Below, piece after piece: positions 6,723-12,031 of a DNA stretch of 16,295 bases (positions within the stretch are counted from its first letter, which is position 1; each line of letters begins with the position of its first letter). The stretch covers positions 1 to 16,295 of the forward strand of contig CAJCIF010000452.1 of assembly GCA_903970355.1 (NCBI GenBank), written 5' to 3'. The translations under genes and the position numbers were made by a program. Below the pieces are notes generated by a model that saw only the letters and a program-made list of their open reading frames with translations, did no database searches and was not told the origin of the DNA. The stretch is from Actinomycetota bacterium (GTDB lineage: Bacteria; Cyanobacteriota; Vampirovibrionia; Obscuribacterales; Obscuribacteraceae).

Positions 6723-7805
6723 ATGATCGAGCTCAGGGATTGGATCTCCGCAAAACACTTTCCAGATAAGCCATGGCTCCTACTGGGCAAGGGGCCAACT
6801 TTTGCTCGTAGAAACGAATTCGATCTCACGAAATATAATACGTTCGCTTTGAACCACGTTGTGCGCGAAGTAAAAGTCGATATCGCCCATCTTATAGATA
6901 TCGATGTTGTCGAAACATGCGGGCAGACAATATTCACGAACTGTGATTGGCTGATCATGCCTCGCCTTCCCAACGTCAAGTTTTTTCCAAGCGAATATTT
7001 CAACCTTCTTGATTGGCTTCAGATAATGCCGATGTTGCAGAAAGTAGAGAGCACAGCGCGGCTTGTTACTTATGATTTTGCGCATGAAAAGGGTGATGAT
7101 CCCTGGACTGTTGAAGCCAAATACTTCAGCTCGGAAGCCGCAGTGGGGATACTTGGGCGAATGGGCGTGCGCAAAATTTATACGCTTGGCATAGATGGTG
7201 GCACCAAATATAGTAAGTCCTTTGAGGATCTTGCCAGTACAACCCTGCTTACTTCCGGCCAACCAAGCTTTGATTTGCAATTCGATCAGCTGCAGAAATT
7301 ATGCCAGCAGTTCGATGTAGAAATTGAGCCATTGATTGTTCTGGAAAAGGCTGCCCTGGGTGCGGAGATTGCAAGCCAACCGAGTGCTGAAATTGATACA
7401 GGTAAGCGCCCTGTTTATAAGGAAGGCATGAAGTTGGAAGAAGAGTTTCCAACTTTGGACAAGGCTCGATCTTTTGTAGACACTCAATTCGAAATTGAAA
7501 AAAGGCAATTGGCATCGGAACCGATTTCACTTGCCGAAAAGATTCAACTTCTTGAAGAAGATTTGAGACGTTATCGTGCCAGACTGCAAGAGACATACAA
7601 CCTTCTTACGAAAGTTTCGAAAGACCTCGTCATAAGCAGCGAACGTATCACCTGGTCTCGTAATGAGATAAAAGAATATCGCCTGGCAAATTCTAAACTC
7701 AGCGATGACATCCATAAGATGGTGCAATCCGGCACCTGGAAATTAGGCCGTGCCCTGACGAAGCCGGTTGATCTACTTGGCAAAAATGTCGGCAAGCACG
7801 ATTGA
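6723..7805 (+). CDS. Putative glycan-locus transferase, DUF115/sialyltransferase-like, with C-terminal coiled coil
   Basis: This 360-residue protein is not a well-known enzyme. Residues 1-205 look like a Rossmann-type domain: WLLLGKGPTF (18-27) resembles the G-x-GPS nucleotide-binding loop of DUF115 and GT42-like sialyltransferases, and FSSEAAVGILGRMGVRKIYTLGIDGG (two adjacent blocks, 135-160) resembles their S-G...A...lG...IYLlGiD block. Residues about 205-260 are a linker. Residues about 262-335 form a charged coiled coil, and the tail SGTWKLGRALTKPVD (336-350) matches the SWRLTEP tail of the 1187-2323 glycosyltransferase. It lies 40 nt after the ATPase in the same direction, probably in one operon, which suggests sugar transfer or modification on the exported glycan. 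The ATG has only a weak GGA-like site upstream. Function is inferred from motif and context; a non-transferase role is possible. Confidence 0.75.
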   Translation: MIELRDWISAKHFPDKPWLLLGKGPTFARRNEFDLTKYNTFALNHVVREVKVDIAHLIDIDVVETCGQTIFTNCDWLIMPRLPNVKFFPSEYFNLLDWLQIMPMLQKVESTARLVTYDFAHEKGDDPWTVEAKYFSSEAAVGILGRMGVRKIYTLGIDGGTKYSKSFEDLASTTLLTSGQPSFDLQFDQLQKLCQQFDVEIEPLIVLEKAALGAEIASQPSAEIDTGKRPVYKEGMKLEEEFPTLDKARSFVDTQFEIEKRQLASEPISLAEKIQLLEEDLRRYRARLQETYNLLTKVSKDLVISSERITWSRNEIKEYRLANSKLSDDIHKMVQSGTWKLGRALTKPVDLLGKNVGKHD

Positions 7806-7815
7806 CTATGCCGGC
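7788..7815. terminator. Hairpin spanning the two abutting convergent stop codons
   Basis: GTCGGCA (7788-7794) can pair with TGCCGGC (7809-7815) through seven pairs, one a G-U wobble in the plus-strand RNA, around a 14-nt loop holding both stop codons. No T-run follows on either side. It could slow both convergent polymerases, but it may be chance. Confidence 0.3.
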
Positions 7816-8981
7816 GACAGCTTTCGCACAATGGCTTTACGACAAGGTTTTTCAATAAATTCGAAACTAGCCATCGACAACAGCAAGCATGTTATCCCCC
7901 AGGCGACTGCCACTAATCCAATCGGATAGTGTTCCCACATTGATTTGAATTGGAAAAATAGCAAGAAAGCTGGATAGTGAAAGAGGAAAAGTGAGTAGCT
8001 CAACTCCCCTAAATAAACGAGGGTGCTCTTGGTCAAAAGCTTGTTCAGGAGCCCCTTCTCCAGGGCAAGTGAGAGAACGAGGCTGGCATAAGCGGGAGCT
8101 ATTCCGCAATAGATAACCCAAGTTCGTAGAGCTTCAAGAGATCGGAATTGTGGTGCCAGATTCCAGATAGAAGGCAACGCGATACTAAAGATAACCGCTA
8201 TTACGGAGAGCAATTGCCAGGTCGTTGCTTTGCTTTCACTGATTTCCTTAAGACGTTTCGAATGCATAAAAGATACTGCCGCAGCCATTCCACATAAGAA
8301 CTCAAACATGCGGGTTAAAGGATTGATATTGATCAGTTCAGGTGCGCTGGTTCCCAAAGCCGGAAAATCAGGATAATATCTGGCCGTTACCAGTGCCACC
8401 ATAAGCAGTGACAGAATAAGGCTAAGCGCGAACTTCCAACGCCAGGTGGTGCTGAAAGAACGAATCAAAAATGGAAAGGAAAGATAGAAAACAAGTTCCA
8501 CCGATACACTCCAGGTGGGAGTATTGAAAGCCGAGAAGCATGAACGGTTGAAGGTCCAAGCCTGGATCAGTGAAAAGTTGGCGAACAATTTCCAGAGAAC
8601 ATGAGGAGTGTTTAGAAATTGCGGCACTGCAACAATTAAAAATAAAAGCGAAGCGGCATAACCAGGCCAAATTCGAGCAAATCGCGCCACAAGAAAACGG
8701 AACGCTTCTTTTCGTGTGTTTATGATGGGGTGAACATAGGTGAGAATGAAGCCGGAGAGAACGAAAAAGCAAGTCACGCCTTGCCATAAGCCTAGATTTG
8801 ACGGATCGATTGGTTTGGTGATGCCAAAGCACTCGAAGCCGTGCTTTATTACTATGAGCATCGCAGCAAAAAAGCGGATCGAAGTAAGTGCGAGTAATTG
8901 ATGTGGGCTAGTGCGCTTTCCTTCAAGAACAGGGGTTTTTGAAGGCGAGATCTCACTCGGCTTAGCCTGTGCCATTGCCAT
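7806..8981 (-). CDS. Membrane acyltransferase, family 3 (OafA-like), copy 1
   Basis: This 391-residue integral membrane protein belongs to the acyltransferase-3 family, which moves acetyl or other acyl groups across the membrane onto sugars. Seen: R36 and H47 in the first helix (SIRFFAAMLIVIKH), the conserved FFVLSGFILTY, RFARIWPGY, PTWSVSVELVFYL, GELSYSLFLFHYP, and FEFIEKPCRK at the end. There are about ten hydrophobic segments and no fused periplasmic SGNH domain. A longer frame opens at a TTG at 9071; I prefer the ATG at 8981, with GGGGA about 6 nt upstream and the same R36/H47 spacing as copy 2. An ATG at 8975 is also possible. Its stop codon directly abuts that of the convergent 6723-7805 gene. 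It is a tandem paralogue of the 9173-10345 gene. It probably decorates the glycan assembled or exported by the neighbouring genes. Confidence 0.92.
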   Translation of the reverse strand: MAMAQAKPSEISPSKTPVLEGKRTSPHQLLALTSIRFFAAMLIVIKHGFECFGITKPIDPSNLGLWQGVTCFFVLSGFILTYVHPIINTRKEAFRFLVARFARIWPGYAASLLFLIVAVPQFLNTPHVLWKLFANFSLIQAWTFNRSCFSAFNTPTWSVSVELVFYLSFPFLIRSFSTTWRWKFALSLILSLLMVALVTARYYPDFPALGTSAPELININPLTRMFEFLCGMAAAVSFMHSKRLKEISESKATTWQLLSVIAVIFSIALPSIWNLAPQFRSLEALRTWVIYCGIAPAYASLVLSLALEKGLLNKLLTKSTLVYLGELSYSLFLFHYPAFLLFFQFKSMWEHYPIGLVAVAWGITCLLLSMASFEFIEKPCRKAIVRKLSPA

Positions 8982-9056
8982 GAAGGTCCCCAAGAGAATG
9001 CTCGCAGCGCCAGAGCGCCGCAACGTTAGCTTACAAGCCGTCTTTCGGGGAATCGC

Positions 9057-9084
9057 ATTATGAGCGAGCAATCAACAAAGTGAA
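9057..9084 (-). promoter_or_regulatory. Candidate promoter of acyltransferase copy 1
   Basis: On the minus strand TTCACT (9084-9079, 4 of 6 match to TTGACA) is followed by 16 nt and CATAAT (9062-9057, 5 of 6 match). The -35 lies inside the TTTCAC repeat element at 9074-9096, the arrangement of an activator-dependent promoter. Transcription would start near 9050, giving a leader of about 70 nt. Confidence 0.45.
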
Positions 9085-9096
9085 AAACTGGTGAAA
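9074..9096 (-). repeat. 23-nt element with two TTTCAC copies at 11-nt period (left copy of inverted pair)
   Basis: Read on the minus strand it is TTTCACCAGTT followed by TTTCACTTTGTT with the last base shared out, so the hexamer TTTCAC recurs at 9096 and 9085, exactly 11 nt apart. A near-identical element lies at 10379-10402 in inverted orientation (one substitution and one inserted T). Direct repeats at one helical turn are typical of OmpR/PhoB-type response-regulator sites. Confidence 0.6.
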
Positions 9097-9172
9097 GTTT
9101 CTCCGGTGCATGAAAACGAGCTGTATGACTTGAAAATGGCTATTAAAGGTTCTCTCATGGAGTACCTTTCGT

Positions 9173-10345
9173 TCAGGATGAAGCGAATTTACGCAAAAGA
9201 AATTTGCGGCAGGGCTTTTCAATCAGTTGAAAATTAGCGATAGCTAGGACAAGACAAACAGCCCACCAGGCTGTGGCAACAATCCAGATTGGAAAATGTG
9301 CCCAGATCGCTTTGTGATTTAGAAACAACAAAATTACTGGATAGTGAAACAAGAAAAGAGAAAAGCTGCATTCACCTAAATAAACCAAAGTGCTCTTGCT
9401 CAGGAGACGATTGAGCAACCCCTTTTCGAGGGCCAACGTAAGAATCAAGCTGGCATAAGCCGGTGCAATGCCACAATAAAGTATCCACGAGCGTAGCGCT
9501 TCCAAATAGCGAAGCTGTGGTGGCAATGACCATGCGCAAGGAAGCAATATTGAAAATACAACCAACGAAAGAGCGGCAAACTGATAGAGAGTGGCACGAT
9601 TCTCGCTGATTGCCCTGTCTTTAATTTGCATAAAAATAAGAGCAAATACCATGCCGCAGATGAATTCAAAAAATCTGCTCAGTGGATTGATGTTGATGAA
9701 GAGTGGTGCGCTTGTTCCATAAGCGGGGAAATCAGGAAAGTGTTCCGCTGCGGCAAGTGCCACCATTAGCAGTGCAATCAAAATGCTTGCGGCAAGCTTC
9801 CAGAACCAGGTAGTTTTCAAGGAACGAACTAAAAATGGAAAACAAAGATAGAAAACAGCCTCTACCGACAGGCTCCAGGTGGGGGTGTTGAAAGCCGTAA
9901 AGCATGGACGATAAAGAGTCCAGGACTGTGTCAAAGAGAAATTCGCAACCAAATACCAGAGAGCGCCCGGCACCATTAAAGCAGTCGGCATGATGGCAAT
10001 ATAGAACAAGAGGGAGCATGCATAACTGGGCCATATGCGAGCGAATCGCGCTTGCAGAAAGCCCACAACTTCCTTTTGCGTTTTTAAGACAGGATGAACA
10101 TAGGTGAGGATGAAGCCGGAAAGTACAAAAAAGCAGGTTAACCCCTGCCACAAACCAATGGCGAGAGGATCAATTGGTTTGTTGATGCCAAAACATTCAC
10201 CGCAGTGCCTGGATAGAACGAGGATGGTTGCAAAAAAGCGCAATGAAGTGAGAGAAAGCAGCTGATGCTTTCTTCCCCCCTCGGTCTTTTCAACTGAAGA
10301 AAGGGGTGTATTCAGTTGGGTACCCGTAATCGCCAAAAACCCCAT
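9173..10345 (-). CDS. Membrane acyltransferase, family 3 (OafA-like), copy 2
   Basis: This 390-residue integral membrane acyltransferase is closely related to the 7806-8981 protein along its whole length, by eye more than half identical (shared FNTPTWS, ININPL, CGIAPAYASL, LALEKGLLN, STLVYLGE). Seen: R36 and H47 in TSLRFFATILVLSRH, FFVLSGFILTY, PTWSLSVEAVFYL, and FQLIEKPCRK near the end. It has only the membrane domain, without an SGNH domain, so the acyl acceptor must be reached directly or by a partner. Start: the ATG at 10345 gives the same N-terminal length to R36 as in copy 1. The frame extends to a TTG at 10375, which lies upstream of the predicted transcription start. GGAG sits only 2 nt before the ATG, too close to be useful, so initiation is unclear. 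A 191-nt gap separates its stop from the copy 1 ATG. It is most likely an old tandem duplicate. Confidence 0.92.
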   Translation of the reverse strand: MGFLAITGTQLNTPLSSVEKTEGGRKHQLLSLTSLRFFATILVLSRHCGECFGINKPIDPLAIGLWQGLTCFFVLSGFILTYVHPVLKTQKEVVGFLQARFARIWPSYACSLLFYIAIMPTALMVPGALWYLVANFSLTQSWTLYRPCFTAFNTPTWSLSVEAVFYLCFPFLVRSLKTTWFWKLAASILIALLMVALAAAEHFPDFPAYGTSAPLFININPLSRFFEFICGMVFALIFMQIKDRAISENRATLYQFAALSLVVFSILLPCAWSLPPQLRYLEALRSWILYCGIAPAYASLILTLALEKGLLNRLLSKSTLVYLGECSFSLFLFHYPVILLFLNHKAIWAHFPIWIVATAWWAVCLVLAIANFQLIEKPCRKFLLRKFASS

Positions 10346-10356
10346 CTCTCCACGGA

Positions 10357-10384
10357 TTGATAGCCTACAGGGCAATCATTTCAC
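10357..10384 (-). promoter_or_regulatory. Candidate promoter of acyltransferase copy 2
   Basis: GTGAAA (10384-10379, 4 of 6 match to TTGACA) is followed by 16 nt and TATCAA (10362-10357, 4 of 6 match). As with copy 1, the -35 is part of the TTTCAC element, here in the opposite orientation. The predicted start near 10350 would leave almost no leader before the ATG at 10345. Confidence 0.3.
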
Positions 10385-10402
10385 CAGATTTTCACTTTTG
10401 TT
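10379..10402 (+). repeat. 24-nt element with TTTCAC copies at 11-nt period (right copy of inverted pair)
   Basis: On the plus strand TTTCACC (10379) is followed by AGAT, TTTCACT (10390), TTTG and then TTAAACC (10401), a possible third degenerate unit. All three are spaced 11 nt apart. It matches the 9074-9096 element in reverse orientation. Together they bracket the copy 2 acyltransferase gene, about 1.3 kb apart. Confidence 0.6.
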
Positions 10403-10661
10403 AAACCGTACAGGATCATCCCAGCCCTTGCAACCGGGTAAAGACCTCAAGATTCAAACAGGCAGACAAGCCGTGATGTCAACAACTGTCAGCTGCTCAC
10501 CCTGTATCACTACGATTAGTAAAAGTTTTCCTGACATCCAACGTCACCCTAGCTACCGAACCGTTGTTTTTCCCCGTTAACGGGCGAAGCTATATTTCCG
10601 ATGGCAGATACCAGATATGGTGGCAAGCTTCGCCGGCGGTGCCCTTCTGCTTCGATGAAAT
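10403..10661. other. Non-coding stretch upstream of acyltransferase copy 2
   Basis: I see no convincing gene here; the open frames are short and have no supported start. It holds a perfect 12-nt palindrome CCCGTTAACGGG (10573-10584), overlapping by one base an 8-bp inverted repeat GCGAAGCT (10584-10591) / AGCTTCGC (10626-10633) with 34 nt between. That could fold as an RNA on either strand. I do not recognise a riboswitch or a known small RNA. Confidence 0.4.
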
Positions 10662-10698
10662 CCAAATAAAAGAGCTGGGCTTGCATATACCCAGCTCT
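10662..10698 (-). terminator. Intrinsic terminator of the CpaB-like gene
   Basis: Read on the minus strand, AGAGCTGGG (10698-10690) pairs perfectly with CCCAGCTCT (10679-10671) around a 10-nt loop, and TTTATTT follows at once. The 9-bp GC-rich stem plus T-rich tail is a standard intrinsic terminator. It lies about 50 nt past the stop of the 10750-11703 gene. Confidence 0.82.
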
Positions 10699-10749
10699 CT
10701 TGCCTTCGGACAAAGGCGCTTTCAGGTCCGTTTAGTCACTTCAAATCGT

Positions 10750-11703
10750 TTAATGAGAAGCGAATGAAAGCACATCCTTTTTGCTGCCGGACCACACTTC
10801 AATTTCGTAATTCGAACTCGGTCCCTTTGCAAACTGCCCTTGTGAATCAGTAGCGCCTTCACCCACGATAGGAGGAGTGGGAAGGACAAACTCTGGGTTC
10901 GGGCCAGGTGGTGGCAATGGAATTGTGTTTGAGCTCAGAGCAACCGGTGCCTTTGCAAACAGATTGCTGATATCGGTTGTTGCCACTGGAGTATGGTCGT
11001 GCTCGTTGCGAAGAGTGAGATAGAGTTTGCTTGCCGACATCGCTCGCAAAAGTTTACGGGCATCTTCCGGTGTAACGGCAACCGTTACACAGCTTGTTGG
11101 GACAGCCGCGGTTTGGCCGGGTGGACGCTGATAGGATTGCCCAGAAGCGATGATGCGGACATCAGAAAGGACCGGATAGGCTTTAGTATCACCTGCAGTG
11201 CCAACCAGTGCCAGAATGTCAACTCGGCTGTCCGGCACGACAAAACCGGCAACGCTGGTGTTATTGTCTACGCCAAAAGTCAAAGCTCTCATGCCCTCCG
11301 GCAATTTGCTTTCAAAGCCAGGCGATACTCCGATTGGAGCGAGGTCATGCTGAGAAACAATCGTTCCTGCCGAAAGTCCATACTTTGCGGTTCTGCCAGC
11401 CGCCAGTGAACAAGAGCTCAAGGCGTCTGCAGGCATTTTGCGAACTGGAATATTGCGTGACTCAAGAGCATCGCTCGGAATAACTTCGCCTTCGCTAACA
11501 TCTTTCGTAGCAAAGACCACCCCGGCGGTAAGGTTTTCATCATGAGCAATTCGTTCTTTTTCTAATTCAGCTTTTGCGTCAATCATCTTCATCTGATTGG
11601 TCACCATCATTGAAACGGTGAGAGCGAGGCCGACAATTATGAGGAGCATGAATAAAGGTGGTATCCGTGAGAGCGCCATTAACAGATTTCTGAGTGGTTG
11701 CAT
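10750..11703 (-). CDS. cpaB: CpaB/RcpC-like Flp pilus assembly protein with SAF domain
   Basis: This 317-residue protein resembles CpaB/RcpC, a periplasmic component of tight-adherence (Flp) pilus assembly. Seen: one N-terminal membrane helix (about 15-35) acting as anchor or uncleaved signal, a short charged stretch, then a SAF domain (about 60-123: VVFATKDVSEGEVI, AGRTAKYGLSAGTIV). A RcpC-type domain follows (about 135-250: MRALTFGVDN, VAGFVVPDSRVDIL, CVTVAVTPEDARKLL). A proline-rich linker (about 260-285) leads to a tail YEIEVWSGSKKDVLSF typical of CpaB proteins. The ATG at 11703 has AGGGG about 8 nt upstream. A strong intrinsic terminator follows, so it is transcribed alone. No other pilus gene (ATPase, TadB/C, prepilin) is visible in the window. 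It is divergent from the DUF4388 gene. Confidence 0.85.
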   Translation of the reverse strand: MQPLRNLLMALSRIPPLFMLLIIVGLALTVSMMVTNQMKMIDAKAELEKERIAHDENLTAGVVFATKDVSEGEVIPSDALESRNIPVRKMPADALSSCSLAAGRTAKYGLSAGTIVSQHDLAPIGVSPGFESKLPEGMRALTFGVDNNTSVAGFVVPDSRVDILALVGTAGDTKAYPVLSDVRIIASGQSYQRPPGQTAAVPTSCVTVAVTPEDARKLLRAMSASKLYLTLRNEHDHTPVATTDISNLFAKAPVALSSNTIPLPPPGPNPEFVLPTPPIVGEGATDSQGQFAKGPSSNYEIEVWSGSKKDVLSFASH

Positions 11704-11761
11704 GAGAGAGTCCCCTTTGATGGGTGAGCCAGACTCAACTCATTTTGCGGTCCGGGGATTA

Positions 11762-11811
11762 TTAATAGACCGGGGTAAACCCTGAGCTCAGCCGGGCATT
11801 AGCCCTATAAA
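11762..11811. promoter_or_regulatory. Symmetric divergent promoter region centred on CTGAGCTCAG
   Basis: The perfect palindrome CTGAGCTCAG (11782-11791) supplies CTGAGC on each strand. On the plus strand it is followed after 18 nt by TATAAA (11806-11811, 5 of 6 match to TATAAT). On the minus strand it is followed after 18 nt by TATTAA (11767-11762, 4 of 6 match). Start sites would be near 11818 (toward 12032) and 11755 (toward cpaB). CTGAGC is a poor match to TTGACA, so an operator or a non-standard -35 is possible. Confidence 0.45.
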
Positions 11812-11842
11812 TCGCCAACAGGCTCTTGAAAGGAAGGCTGGC

Positions 11843-12010
11843 ATGGCTATACCGCTTGCCCAAAATGGTAAAAAGAAGGTCCAGGCTGGAAAAATGGAGC
11901 TATACTTTAAGCGCCCGTTCGTTAAACGTTTTACCGCTTCATTTTATTGGGAACAACTTCCTAGGAGTCTCCCTCGCCGCGACCTGTTGGATATATTGGG
12001 CTTTCCCTAA
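11843..12010 (+). CDS. Possible small basic protein, 55 residues, unknown
   Basis: An ATG at 11843 opens a 55-codon frame that ends in TAA at 12008-12010, 21 nt before the DUF4388 gene. Its start has an excellent ribosome-binding site, AGGAAGG ending 5 nt upstream, better than the one for the next gene, which has none. The predicted transcription start is about 25 nt upstream. The peptide is basic (MAIPLAQNGKKKV, KRPFVKRF, RSLPRRDLLDILGFP) with no signal or motif I recognise. It could be a real small protein, a leader peptide that lets ribosomes reach the downstream gene, or a chance frame. Confidence 0.35.
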   Translation: MAIPLAQNGKKKVQAGKMELYFKRPFVKRFTASFYWEQLPRSLPRRDLLDILGFP

Positions 12011-12031
12011 CTCGTAATCCAAATAATTACC

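Noticed and set aside
6780..7280. A 166-codon minus-strand frame inside the 6723-7805 gene
   Set aside because: Antisense to a gene with clear family-like motifs; no start signal or domain.
9074..10402. An insertion sequence or transposon bounded by the inverted 23-24 nt elements
   Set aside because: There is no transposase, the enclosed gene is an ordinary acyltransferase, and no target-site duplication is visible outside the elements; their position over the -35 boxes fits operators better.
10403..10661. Known riboswitch or housekeeping RNA (SRP, RNase P, cyclic-di-GMP riboswitch)
   Set aside because: None of the conserved core sequences of these RNAs could be found on either strand.
10398..10767. 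Short plus-strand open frames (60 and 67 codons) in the gap after acyltransferase copy 2
   Set aside because: No ribosome-binding sites and no conserved look; the second runs through the minus-strand terminator hairpin and into the cpaB gene.
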